Assembly (NCBI RefSeq): GCF_000154785.2
Contig: NC_015730.1
Span: 1,736,001 to 1,800,000, forward strand
DNA length: 64,000 nt
Source of the DNA: Roseobacter litoralis Och 149
GTDB lineage: Bacteria > Pseudomonadota > Alphaproteobacteria > Rhodobacterales > Rhodobacteraceae
Direction of reading: 5' to 3'
Each line of letters starts with the position of its first letter. Position 1 is the stretch's first letter. This document shows, piece after piece, positions 27,203 through 35,826 of the stretch. The notes below the pieces were generated by a model, which saw only the letters and a program-made list of their open reading frames with translations, was not told the DNA's origin and made no database searches. A program made the position numbers and the translations under genes.

Positions 27203-27220
27203 AAAATGGCATGCCATTTT
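27203..27220. promoter_or_regulatory. Palindromic operator AAAATGGCATGCCATTTT, site 2
   Basis: A perfect 18-bp palindrome, 48 bp after the amidohydrolase stop and in the leader of the third importer operon. Its 16-bp core is identical to site 1 at 14035-14050, which heads the hydantoinase operon. Shared control by the GntR/FCD protein at 14148-14828 is likely. Confidence 0.72.
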
Positions 27221-27375
27221 ATTGAGCAGGTCGCCGGATGGTCTTCTCACGGGGATCGGAAAGTCTGGTCGCGCAGTTTGGGTGCGAATACGCAGAATTT
27301 GTGCAAAATTGTGACGGACAGACTGTGGAACACGCCATTTACATCAACGAAGGGCCGATCACGCCGAACGCTGGA

Positions 27376-28461
27376 ATGCGATCGGTTGGAGAGCCGCTGA
27401 CCCTTGATGGCATATCGCACAGCTATGGGGACGGGTTGGCCGTCGATGACGTCACACTGGAAGTTGCGGGTGGGGAACTGATTGCGCTTCTGGGTCCGTC
27501 CGGGTGCGGGAAATCTACCCTGCTTCGTATCGTGGCGGGGTTCCTCGAACAAACCCGAGGTCAGGTAAAGATCGGGGATCGTTTTGTCGATTCCTTGCCC
27601 CCGAACCGTCGCGAGGTGGGGATCGTTTTTCAGAATTACGCGCTCTTCCCGCATATGACCGTGACCGACAATATCGCCTACGGTCTTGATGCGCGCGGCG
27701 ACGCCAAATCCGATCAGCGACAGCGTGTGTCGGAAATGCTCAAAACCGTGCGGATGGAAGCCTTTGGCAATCGCAAGCCGGGGCAACTGTCGGGTGGACA
27801 ACAGCAGCGCGTTGCCCTTGCGCGTGCGCTTGCTGTACGGCCCCGTATCCTGCTGCTGGACGAACCCTTTGCCGCACTGGACAAGAATCTGCGTCTCGAT
27901 ATGCAGATCGAAATCAAGCGACTGCAAAGACAGTTTGCGCTGACCGCGATCCTCGTGACCCACGATCAGGAAGAGGCGATGGGAATTGCAGATCGCATTG
28001 CGGTGATGAACAAGGGCCGCATTGAACAGTTGGGCAGCCCGGTGGAAATCTATGACCAGCCCGCGACGCTGTTTGTCAATGATTTCATCGGGTCTTCGAA
28101 CCGGTTTGCGGGTGAGGTGCTGGGCCGGGAAGCGGACCGCTATGTCATTCGTCTCGACAATGGCGCGATCTGGCATGTGGCCTCGTCGAAGGCTTTCAAC
28201 ACCGCAGATGGGGTCCTGCTGACTGTGCGGCCGGAGCAACTGATGTTGGTGGACCAGCCCGCGCCCGGCGCGTTTGCGGTCGAGCACACGCTGAGCCTGC
28301 CCTTGGGCGGAACGCTCATTCACGACGTTCAGACGCCAGATGGTGCCACCATCAAGGTGGCAGCGCCACGGCGCGTGGGGGAGGCGGCAAAGCCCCTTGG
28401 CCCGAGCCATTGCGCGCTGGCTGAGACGGCCGCCCCGATCCTGTTTCCCAAGCCCAAATGA
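27376..28461 (+). CDS. Polyamine-type ABC transporter ATP-binding protein, importer 3
   Basis: A 361-residue ATPase with Walker A GPSGCGKST, Q-loop VFQNYALFPH, signature [15 protein letters not shown], Walker B ILLLDEPFAALD, switch LVTHDQEEA and a TOBE-type C-terminus. The frame is open from an ATG at 27238, but the extra 46 residues look unlike an ATPase N-terminus, so the ATG at 27376 is used. The upstream start cannot be excluded. It overlaps a short leader of the next gene. Confidence 0.87.
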   Translation: MRSVGEPLTLDGISHSYGDGLAVDDVTLEVAGGELIALLGPSGCGKSTLLRIVAGFLEQTRGQVKIGDRFVDSLPPNRREVGIVFQNYALFPHMTVTDNIAYGLDARGDAKSDQRQRVSEMLKTVRMEAFGNRKPGQLSGGQQQRVALARALAVRPRILLLDEPFAALDKNLRLDMQIEIKRLQRQFALTAILVTHDQEEAMGIADRIAVMNKGRIEQLGSPVEIYDQPATLFVNDFIGSSNRFAGEVLGREADRYVIRLDNGAIWHVASSKAFNTADGVLLTVRPEQLMLVDQPAPGAFAVEHTLSLPLGGTLIHDVQTPDGATIKVAAPRRVGEAAKPLGPSHCALAETAAPILFPKPK

Positions 28462-28502
28462 AAACAACCATAAAAAACCCAAATCCAACAAAGGAGACCA
28501 CC

Positions 28503-29534
28503 ATGAATGACCTTTCCCGCCGAAGACTTTTGCAAAGCGCCGCTGCGTTTGGCGCAGCCTCAGCATTGCCTTTCTCGGCTGCGCGCGCCGCGGACTCTCT
28601 GGCAGCCGCCATCTATCCAGGAACCTGGGACGAGGCCTACCGGTCGGTCGTCGCCCCCTTGCTTGCGGAAAAGCATGGCGTGGATGTGGCCTTTGATCCG
28701 CTATGGGCCGTGGATCAGGTCACCAAGGCACGCGCCGGGCGCGGCATCGCGCCGTTTGACTGTTTTGTCCTTGACCCCGGACCCACGGCTGCGGCGAGAG
28801 AGGCCGATCTTTTCGAGCCGATTGACGCCTCGATGCTGTCCAATGCGGCAAACCTGCCCGATGGGATGATCTCGGCGGATGCGGCGACCGTCAACGTGCA
28901 GGTCGTTGGGCTGTGCTACAACCCGACCGCCTTCCCCGAGCCGCCAACCCGTTGGGAGCAGATATTCGAGTCACCTTATGTTGAACGGCTTGGCCTCACG
29001 GGGTTCCAGACCACATTCGGTACGGTGTCCCTGATCGAGATGGCAAAGGTCTTTGGCGGATCTGACACGGATATGGAACCGATCTTTGCAAAACTGCAGG
29101 AAGCGCTTCCAAAAGTTGCGGCAGTCACCGGGCCCGCAGGTTTGCCGGGTCTGTTCCAACAGGGTCAGATCGATCTGATGTACACCAATACCAACAACGT
29201 CGCGACGCTCAAGGCGCAGGGCGTGGATATTGAATTTATCGCGCCTGAAACCGGGGCCATTACATTCTCGACGTCTCTTCACATCACGAAGGGATCGGAA
29301 AATGTCGAAGCCGCGCATAAATACATCGACACGGCAATCTCGGCTGAAGCTCAGTCGCAATTGCAGCTTTCTCCCTACAATATGATCCCGGTGAACAAAC
29401 AGGTCGAGCTGGCAGAGACCCTTTACATCAAATCCGTGGATGAGTTGTCGGATATGGTTGTTCACGATTGGAGCGTGATCAATCCGCAGCGTGCGGGGTG
29501 GATTGAGCGGTTCAACAAAGAGATCACCAAATAA
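28503..29534 (+). CDS. Extracellular solute-binding protein, importer 3
   Basis: A 343-residue periplasmic protein with a twin-arginine leader (SRRRLLQSAAAFGAASALPFSA, cleavage near ARA-AD) and PotD-like features (IYPGTWDEAYRSVV, PFDCFVLDPGP, YTNTNNVATLKAQG). AAGGAG lies 6 nt before the ATG at 28503, which decides the start over an ATG at 28458. Second gene of the importer operon. Confidence 0.92.
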   Translation: MNDLSRRRLLQSAAAFGAASALPFSAARAADSLAAAIYPGTWDEAYRSVVAPLLAEKHGVDVAFDPLWAVDQVTKARAGRGIAPFDCFVLDPGPTAAAREADLFEPIDASMLSNAANLPDGMISADAATVNVQVVGLCYNPTAFPEPPTRWEQIFESPYVERLGLTGFQTTFGTVSLIEMAKVFGGSDTDMEPIFAKLQEALPKVAAVTGPAGLPGLFQQGQIDLMYTNTNNVATLKAQGVDIEFIAPETGAITFSTSLHITKGSENVEAAHKYIDTAISAEAQSQLQLSPYNMIPVNKQVELAETLYIKSVDELSDMVVHDWSVINPQRAGWIERFNKEITK

Positions 29535-29536
29535 TC

Positions 29537-30388
29537 ATGGCTGGTGCCGCAACATATGAACCCGGACGCGTGGACTGGCGGCTCGCTGCGCCGCTCGGTC
29601 TGACATATCTGGCGTTTTTTGCGGCACCGCTCGCCATCCTGCTGGCGATGTCGTTTGCGGCGGATGATCGTTTTGCGTCCTTCTCTACGGACAGTTGGGT
29701 CAAGTTCTGGGGTGACCCATTCTATCGCGGCGTGGTCTATGACACGGTGCGGCTGGGTCTGGTCGCTGTGCTCGCGACGTCGGTTTTGTCCTATCCGATT
29801 GCACTGCTTTTCATTTCCTGCGGCCCCCGCCTGCGGAAACTTCTGATCTTCATCATCCTGCTTCCGCTACTGACATCGGTGGTGATCCGCACGTTCGCAT
29901 GGATCGTGATCCTCGCGCGGGAAGGCGTGGTCAATCAGACCCTGATCACACTTGGTCTGACCTCTGCGCCGCTGAACCTGTTGCAAACGGAACTGGGCCT
30001 CGTGATTGCGCTGACGCAGATCGAGATGCCCTTGATGCTGTTGCCGCTCGTCACGGTCATGCAGCAAATTAACCCGAGCCTTTCGGATGCGTCCCGCGCG
30101 CTTGGCGGTTCCAAATGGCGCACGTTTTTCCGCATCATCCTGCCGCTTTCGCTGCCCGGATGGATTGCGGGGGCTACCCTTGTGTTTGCCTCGGCGACAA
30201 CCGCGTTCATTTCGCAGACGGTGATTGGTGGCGCGCGGCTCGTCTATCTGCCGTCGCTGATCTGGCAGCAGTCGATGGTTGTCTTCGACTGGCCCTTCGC
30301 AGCCGTGGCATCCGTTACTTTGCTGGTCGCTGTGCTCAGCGGCGTGATGCTGTTTTCCCTGCTTGGTCGTTTTGCGAGGATAGACTGA
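29537..30388 (+). CDS. Polyamine-type ABC transporter permease (PotB-like), importer 3
   Basis: A 283-residue permease with the first span at about residues 14-34 (LGLTYLAFFAAPLAILLAMSF) and the EAA loop (LSDASRALGGSKWRTFFRIILPLSLPG). It begins 2 bp after the binding-protein stop and its own stop overlaps the next start (TGATG). Confidence 0.93.
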   Translation: MAGAATYEPGRVDWRLAAPLGLTYLAFFAAPLAILLAMSFAADDRFASFSTDSWVKFWGDPFYRGVVYDTVRLGLVAVLATSVLSYPIALLFISCGPRLRKLLIFIILLPLLTSVVIRTFAWIVILAREGVVNQTLITLGLTSAPLNLLQTELGLVIALTQIEMPLMLLPLVTVMQQINPSLSDASRALGGSKWRTFFRIILPLSLPGWIAGATLVFASATTAFISQTVIGGARLVYLPSLIWQQSMVVFDWPFAAVASVTLLVAVLSGVMLFSLLGRFARID

Positions 30389-31209
30389 TGGCGCATCGCA
30401 GCACGGTTTCGGACCGGTCTTATTCCATTGTCATGGGCGGCCTTGCAGCACTTGGCATCCTGATCCTTGTGGGCCCCGTGATCATCGTGCTGCTCACGTC
30501 GTTCACATCGTCCCGCGTGTTGACCTTTCCGCCGCCCGGTTTTTCGCTTGAATGGTATGTGGCGCTTTTTGATCCGGTGAAATCGGGCCATATTCATTCG
30601 GCCTTGGCGAATTCCCTTTATGTTGCCGCGATTGCCACGGCCCTCGCTGTCCTGCTTGCAACGGCTGCGGCACTGGCCATGGCCCGGTCCAGAGGAACCT
30701 CTGCCCGAGCACTCGAAGCCAGCTTCATGTCACCCCTGATCTTGCCGGGGTTGTCCTTCGGCTTGGCGGCGTTGATGTTTTTCTCGATCCTCGGGTTTCG
30801 GCCATCGATCAATCACCTGATTGCAGGGCACCTTGTTGTGATCGCGCCTTTCGTCTTTCGCACGACGCTGGCGAGCCTGTCGCAATTCAATCCTGCACTT
30901 CTGGAAAGCTCCGCCAGCCTTGGGGCAGGGCGCCTTTATGCGTTCCGCCGGATTACGCTGCCAATCATCACGCCGGGCATTGTTGCGGGCGGATTTCTGG
31001 CATTCGTGGCGTCCATGGACAATGTGCCGGTGTCGCTGTTTTTGTCCAATGCACGCACCAATATGCTGCCCATTCGCATGTGGGGCATGATGGAAACGAC
31101 CCTTGATGTGCGCGTGGCCGCGATTTCCGGTGTGATCATCGTTGCTGTGCTGGTGTTGATGATTGTGATGGATCGATTGACCGGCCTGACGCGCCGGATG
31201 AGCATGTGA
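30388..31209 (+). CDS. Polyamine-type ABC transporter permease (PotC-like), importer 3
   Basis: A 273-residue permease with PotC-type features: LTFPPPGFSLEWYVALFD after the first span, the EAA loop (LLESSASLGAGRLYAFRRITLPIITPG) and FVASMDNVPVSLFL. The start at 30388 is chosen for the one-base stop/start overlap; an earlier in-frame ATG at 30115 falls inside the upstream permease and is not coding. Confidence 0.93.
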   Translation: MAHRSTVSDRSYSIVMGGLAALGILILVGPVIIVLLTSFTSSRVLTFPPPGFSLEWYVALFDPVKSGHIHSALANSLYVAAIATALAVLLATAAALAMARSRGTSARALEASFMSPLILPGLSFGLAALMFFSILGFRPSINHLIAGHLVVIAPFVFRTTLASLSQFNPALLESSASLGAGRLYAFRRITLPIITPGIVAGGFLAFVASMDNVPVSLFLSNARTNMLPIRMWGMMETTLDVRVAAISGVIIVAVLVLMIVMDRLTGLTRRMSM

Positions 31210-31216
31210 GGCCCAG

Positions 31217-32128
31217 ATGACTTACCCCCGAGACTTTGTCGGCTACGGCGCCAACCCGCCGGATCCGAAATGGCCAAATGGTGCGCGCGTGGCGATCAAT
31301 TTCGTAATGAATTACGAAGAAGGGTCCGAGCCGTCCATTCAGGACGGTGAGAATTTTACCGAGGTCGCACTGACCGACGCCCACGGCCTTGATCAAGCGA
31401 TCAAGGGGCGTGATCTGGCGGGCGAAGGGCTCTTTGCCTATGGCAGCCGCGTGGGGTTCTGGCGGCTGATGCGGCTCTTTCAGGAGCGCGGGGTGCCCAT
31501 GACTGTCTTTGGCTGCGCGCTGGCTATTGAGCGCAACCGGCAGGCGGCGCAAGCCATTCGCGACTCGGGTTTTGACTGTTGCTGCCATGGTTGGCGCTGG
31601 GTCAAGCACTTTGAGTTGAGTGAAGCCGAAGAGCGAGACCATATCAAACGTGCCATCGCTTCACTGCGGGAGACCTTGGGCGAACGGCCCCTTGGATGGT
31701 ACTGCCGCTACGGCCCCAGCGTGAACACCCGCCAGCTGGTGGTGGAGGAAGGTGGTTTCCTATACGATTCAGATGCTTACGACGATGAGTTGCCCTATTG
31801 GACTGAGGTCGATGGCAAGCCGCATCTGGTCGTTCCCTATTCGCTAACCAACAATGATGCGAAATTCTGCGGGTCTTTTGCGACGTCCAACGATTATTTC
31901 GAGTGGCACAAGGATGCCTTTGACATGCTCTACCGGGAAGGGGCGACCGCGCCCAAGATGATGTCGGTCGGGCTGCACATGCGGCTGATCGGGCACCCCG
32001 CGCGGGCCGCGGGTTTGGAACGTTTCCTCGATTATATTGCGGGTCATGACGATGTCTGGATCACGCGGCGGCTTGATATCGCCCGTCATTGGACCAAAAC
32101 GCATCCCTATTCCGGTCCCCTTGGATGA
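31217..32128 (+). CDS. puuE: Allantoinase PuuE-like polysaccharide deacetylase-fold protein (paralog 3)
   Basis: A 303-residue protein and the best PuuE match of the three: YPRDFVGYGANPPDPKWPNG, FVMNYEEGSEPS, FAYGSRVGFWRLMRLF, CCCHGWRWVKHFELSEAEERDHI, LGWYCRYGPSVNTR, VPYSLTNNDAKF, MMSVGLHMRLIGHPAR. PuuE hydrolyses allantoin to allantoate. No uricase, transthyretin-like hydrolase or OHCU decarboxylase gene is in the window, so the true substrate may be a related ureide. Co-transcribed with importer 3. Confidence 0.9.
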   Translation: MTYPRDFVGYGANPPDPKWPNGARVAINFVMNYEEGSEPSIQDGENFTEVALTDAHGLDQAIKGRDLAGEGLFAYGSRVGFWRLMRLFQERGVPMTVFGCALAIERNRQAAQAIRDSGFDCCCHGWRWVKHFELSEAEERDHIKRAIASLRETLGERPLGWYCRYGPSVNTRQLVVEEGGFLYDSDAYDDELPYWTEVDGKPHLVVPYSLTNNDAKFCGSFATSNDYFEWHKDAFDMLYREGATAPKMMSVGLHMRLIGHPARAAGLERFLDYIAGHDDVWITRRLDIARHWTKTHPYSGPLG

Positions 32129-32979
32129 GCGGCACCCGACACCAGATCGTCGTTGCATTGGGTGACACCCGTTACCGCGTTGATCGACCGTTTGGGGCGT
32201 GGCCGCAAACCGCCGGTAAGGTGTCGGATGTCGTCGTCTTGCGCGATGGCCGCGTCCTCGTGTTGCTGCGCAGCGACCCTTATGTGGACCCGGTTGGCCC
32301 GCGCGTCATCGTGCTGTCCCCCGAAGGTGACTACCTTGGTGCATGGGGCGATCTTGAAATCGCTGATGCGCATTTAATGACCCCGACGCCGGATGGGCGT
32401 CTTTTCATCGTCGACCGTGACATGCATGAAATCATCCTTTTTTCCGCAGATGGACAGCGGTTAGGGGGTATCGGCACACGTGGCGGACCAGGTGCGCCGT
32501 TCAATCACCCCACGGATGTGGCTTTTGCGCCAAGCGGTGAATTTTATGTGTCGGATGGCTACGCGGGCTGGCATATCCACCGTTTTGCCGCTGATGGCAC
32601 GCATCTGGCCACGTGGGGTGCAATCGGCAGCGGTTGCGGCGAATTCCTGGAACCGCATTCCCTTTGGTGCCTGCCCGATGGTCGGGTTGTGGTCGTGGAC
32701 CGGTGTAATAATCGGCTTCAGGTGTTTGATGCAGAGGGCGTTTTTCTTGAAGAATGGACTGGCTTTCATCGGCCTGTCGGGATCTGGGGGGCTGCCGGAG
32801 GTGACGTATTCGTTTCTGATCAGGTACCAAGCCTGCATCGCATATCGCAGAACGGAACACGGTTGGGACGTGCGCGTCCGGTGCTGAACGGAGCACATGG
32901 AATCTTCGGATCGCCGGATGGCACGATTTATCTCGCAGAAGCCAATCCGAGCAGGATTTCCCGTCTTACGCCACTGTGA
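32125..32979 (+). CDS. NHL-repeat beta-propeller protein
   Basis: A 284-residue protein made of about six NHL-type blades (e.g. PFNHPTDVAFAPSGEFYVSD, FLEPHSLWCLPDGRVVVVDR, NGAHGIFGSPDGTIYLAEA). It resembles the lyase half of peptidyl-alpha-hydroxyglycine amidating enzymes, which cleave a carbinolamide. There is no signal peptide, so it is cytoplasmic. It overlaps puuE by ATGA and ends the operon. A lyase acting on a ureidoglycolate-like carbinolamide would fit the context but is speculative. Confidence 0.82.
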   Translation: MSGTRHQIVVALGDTRYRVDRPFGAWPQTAGKVSDVVVLRDGRVLVLLRSDPYVDPVGPRVIVLSPEGDYLGAWGDLEIADAHLMTPTPDGRLFIVDRDMHEIILFSADGQRLGGIGTRGGPGAPFNHPTDVAFAPSGEFYVSDGYAGWHIHRFAADGTHLATWGAIGSGCGEFLEPHSLWCLPDGRVVVVDRCNNRLQVFDAEGVFLEEWTGFHRPVGIWGAAGGDVFVSDQVPSLHRISQNGTRLGRARPVLNGAHGIFGSPDGTIYLAEANPSRISRLTPL

Positions 32980-33189
32980 CAGTGTCCACCAAACACACTG
33001 TTTTGTCCTGTTTGCACGGTCGCTTGCACTTGCCGTGGTGCTATACCTAAGTGTTATTTTTCGCTGTGTGCAGCATCCTAGCGGTTGTGGTTCGATCTCG
33101 ACCCTGCTTTCGCCTTTGGCGAGATTTTTCCAAATTTGATCGGGAGGATAAACTGGTGATTTCATTAACGCTAGGCGCACAGACTCTCT

Positions 33190-33485
33190 GCCCACCAAAA
33201 TACCACCGTTAGCCCGTACTTACCCTTAGGGGGCTAGACCGCCCCAATTCGTGTGCACTGTGTGTGCAACACGAAATCGCCTTCTGGCGCGCTCTGTCGG
33301 GCGTTTGGCGGTTGCGCAGAGTTGGTCAGATTTAGGCGCGTTAAAACCAGTGTGAACTAAGGATTTGGTTAATCCTGTAACGGGAGAAAGAAATTGTTCC
33401 GCGGCGCACCCTCTCAGGATCCAGTGCATTGAGGGTCGACTTGTAATAGGGCACGATAGTCGTACATGCTCGTCGGTTTTTGGCA
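33190..33485 (+). repeat. Composite dispersed repeat, copy 2
   Basis: The best-preserved left and middle blocks. CCACCAAAATACCACCGTTAG leads into GGGGGCTAGACCGCCCC (33230-33246). The core CGTGTGCACTGTGTGTGCAAC follows at about 33250-33270, then CGCCTTCTGGCGCG and a GGCGCGTT-rich end to about 33350. A degraded right block at about 33422-33485 (TTGAGGGTCG...CTCGTCGGTTTTTGG) aligns with 53115-53170. Left and middle blocks are almost colinear with copy 3. Spurious short open frames overlap it. Confidence 0.78.
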
Positions 33486-33847
33486 AGATTTTTACAGTAT
33501 CAGGGAAACCCGACCTTCGCTGCATTCAGGACAATGTCGTGGACGTGAGACAAAGCTATAAGTCACCGGTTTCCCCCCAAATGGGATACGGGCAGGGTTT
33601 GAAGCCTCATCGCGGAAGGTGCTAACGATATGGCGATGGACCGCTTTCTTCGGCGCGCAGACGTTCGTGCGGCAGTTTCCCCGACGGTTGTTTTTGCCGC
33701 AGAGATCGTAAGTGGCATTTTGCAGACCGTTGTGTTTCCTCACGCGTTTTCGAGCCGATTTTAGGGCAATCCATCCACGCCAACGTCTGCATCCAGCCTT
33801 AAAGATCATGCATGCAGAGCGGTCTCCTGTTCAGAACTATCCACGTT
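33486..33847. other. Spacer with no convincing gene
   Basis: About 360 bp between repeat copy 2 and the 3' end of the LysR gene. Open frames are short and lack ribosome sites or domains. A CATGCATGCAGAG stretch near 33809 is the only small palindrome noticed. Confidence 0.45.
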
Positions 33848-34750
33848 TCAATAGTGATGAGTTTCTGCCATTTCTCGGCGCATCCAGGCTACAAAAGCCA
33901 AGGCACCGGGCGTGGTACGCTCCAATGTCGGCGTTACGGTTAAGTATTCCCCGAATGAAAGCGTGAAGTTTCCAAAGGGACGTACGACCAATGATTTCGA
34001 CAGAGCCTCTGCGCCTATGATGCCATCGTTGATTGCAAATCCAGACCCTGCAATCGCGAGGGACAGGGCGGCCTGAGTGCCCGAGGCATAAATCGCGCGG
34101 TGTGGTTTGATCTGTTCGGCGCCGACAGCGGCGAACCATCGGGCCCAAATCTCTCCGTCGTCCTCATGGATCAAGGTTTCGTTATGCAAATCTTCCGGCA
34201 CCATCTTGCGATCAGGTCCTGGCGCGCAAACAGGGAACATTTCAAGGTGTGTCAACGTTTCAACGCGCATGCCCGGAAATTGAACATTGTTAAAAACGAC
34301 GGCGGCGTCGACCTGAGCGAGGTCGGACGATGTCGCAGCGGCCCCAACGTTCAGTGAGAATGTCAAATCCGGGAACAGTTCGAGAAAGCGCGGCAGACGT
34401 GGCACCAACCACTGAGAACTGAAAGCCGGTGCTGCAAGGACTGTGAGGCTTGAGGAAAACGCATCCTCGCTGACCTGCGTCGCAGCAGCGGAAATAGTCT
34501 CAAGCCCTTGTTTTACAGCAACAAGCAGGCGTTTTCCATCTGGCGTCAGCGCAAGGCGTCGTCTGTTTTCGTTGAACAGAGGACGCCCCAGCGCCTTCTC
34601 CAAAGTACGCACCTGATGGCTGACGGCACTTTGTGTCAGGTTCAGTTCCTCGCCTGCACGCCGCATGTTCAGATGTCGCGCTGCAGCTTCGAACCCTTGC
34701 AGGGCATTGAGAGGGAGGTGTTTGGAGCCGACCCGCATTTTGACAAACAT
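33848..34750 (-). CDS. LysR-family transcriptional regulator (GcvA-like)
   Basis: A 300-residue regulator. It has an N-terminal winged helix (PLNALQGFEAAARHLNMRRAGEELNLTQSAVSHQVRTLEKALGRPLF, about residues 13-59) and a LysR substrate domain with FSSQWLVPRLPRFLELFPDLTFS. The start may be ATG 34750 or 34738. It is divergent from the desaturase operon across a 92-bp spacer with a TTTAC-N5-GTAAA site, so it probably controls that operon and itself. Confidence 0.93.
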   Translation of the reverse strand: MFVKMRVGSKHLPLNALQGFEAAARHLNMRRAGEELNLTQSAVSHQVRTLEKALGRPLFNENRRRLALTPDGKRLLVAVKQGLETISAAATQVSEDAFSSSLTVLAAPAFSSQWLVPRLPRFLELFPDLTFSLNVGAAATSSDLAQVDAAVVFNNVQFPGMRVETLTHLEMFPVCAPGPDRKMVPEDLHNETLIHEDDGEIWARWFAAVGAEQIKPHRAIYASGTQAALSLAIAGSGFAINDGIIGAEALSKSLVVRPFGNFTLSFGEYLTVTPTLERTTPGALAFVAWMRREMAETHHY

Positions 34751-34779
34751 TTGTTGTTGAAAAGGAGAGATTTCATCAT

Positions 34780-34794
34780 TTTACACAAAGTAAA
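34780..34794. promoter_or_regulatory. LysR-type operator candidate TTTAC-N5-GTAAA
   Basis: A 15-bp interrupted palindrome TTTACACAAAGTAAA in the divergent spacer, 48 bp before the desaturase start. It contains the T-N11-A arrangement expected for LysR-type regulators. Confidence 0.5.
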
Positions 34795-34842
34795 TTTGTC
34801 GGCAAGCTTCCTTATGACACTTACCCGACAGGAGTAGATTCT

Positions 34843-35826
34843 ATGGAAGCCAGTTTCTCGCGCCGTAAGCTTGTCGCGCCCGCCCGCATGCGCGAGCTCA
34901 TGCAACGCTCTGATCTACATGGCGCGCTTCAACTTGGCAGTCACATTGGTGCCATTCTCATCTCTGGTGTGGCCCTGTGGGTGCTGTGGGGCACATGGTG
35001 GGCGGTGCCATTGTTCATGGTGCACGGGGTACTGATCAATTTTCTGTACGCAGGCCAGCACGAACTGAGCCACGAAACTGTGTTCAAAACGAAATGGTTG
35101 AACGAGGCCTTTGGTCGGATGATCGGCTTTCTGATGATATTCCCTCGTGATTTCGACAAGATACAGCACTGGGCGCACCACCAGCATACCCAAAACTGGG
35201 AAAAAGATGGCGAGTTGGTGCGCGAACCCTATACGCTTCGCAGCTACTTGTTGTGGTTCTGGGGCCCGACCTATTGGTACACGCGCGTGACGCGCATCGT
35301 GCGGTTTTGCCGTGGCGTTGTCGTCGAGCCCTACATCCGCGAAGGTGAGCACGACAAAATCATCCGTGAAGGGCGCATTCACGCAGCGCTCTATGTCGGC
35401 ATTGCAGTTGTATCCTTGATCATTGGCAGCTGGGCCGCTGTGATCCTGTGGCTTGCGCCTATGGTGGTAATGAAGCCCGTTCATCAGTTGCAAAACACGA
35501 TCGAGCACCTTGGCCTCAGCCACAAAGACGACATTCTTGAAAACACACGGTCGACCCGCACCAATGCGGTGATGCGCTGGTTGTGCTGGCAGATGCCTTA
35601 TCACACAGCACACCACACCTTTCCCAGCGTGCCATTCTGGCAGTTGTCCAGCCTGGACGCTGAAATCCGCAACAGCGGCGCGACTCCTCATAAAATGGGG
35701 TGGATCGAATTCCAGATCGAGGTGCTGCGCAAACTGAGCTCAAAATCCGAAGACGAATATCCCTATGACGAAATATGGATCGTCCCGCGCGCCGGTGGTG
35801 GTACCCAACGCATCGAGGCTGCATGA
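34843..35826 (+). CDS. Membrane fatty acid desaturase-family diiron enzyme
   Basis: A 327-residue integral membrane protein with histidine boxes HELSH (73-77), HWAHHQH (109-115) and HTAHH (254-258), plus a QNTIEH segment (217-222). These should bind two irons. Hydrophobic spans at about 33-68 and 185-210 separate the boxes. The family includes desaturases and hydroxylases. Being first in an operon with a polyamine-type importer and a ureohydrolase, it more likely hydroxylates a small imported substrate than a lipid; this is inference. It overlaps the next gene by ATGA. Confidence 0.9.
   Translation: MEASFSRRKLVAPARMRELMQRSDLHGALQLGSHIGAILISGVALWVLWGTWWAVPLFMVHGVLINFLYAGQHELSHETVFKTKWLNEAFGRMIGFLMIFPRDFDKIQHWAHHQHTQNWEKDGELVREPYTLRSYLLWFWGPTYWYTRVTRIVRFCRGVVVEPYIREGEHDKIIREGRIHAALYVGIAVVSLIIGSWAAVILWLAPMVVMKPVHQLQNTIEHLGLSHKDDILENTRSTRTNAVMRWLCWQMPYHTAHHTFPSVPFWQLSSLDAEIRNSGATPHKMGWIEFQIEVLRKLSSKSEDEYPYDEIWIVPRAGGGTQRIEAA

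Noticed and set aside
27247..28566. 439-codon minus-strand frame opposite the importer 3 ATPase
   Set aside because: It is the antisense shadow of a clear ABC ATPase; high GC keeps the frame open.
33226..33525. 99-codon minus-strand frame, and similar frames at 4126-4464, 41928-42182 and 52768-53082
   Set aside because: All are produced by the dispersed repeat. Their partial similarity to each other (ARRRFRVAHTVHT-like) comes from the DNA repeat, and the frames are not consistently maintained.
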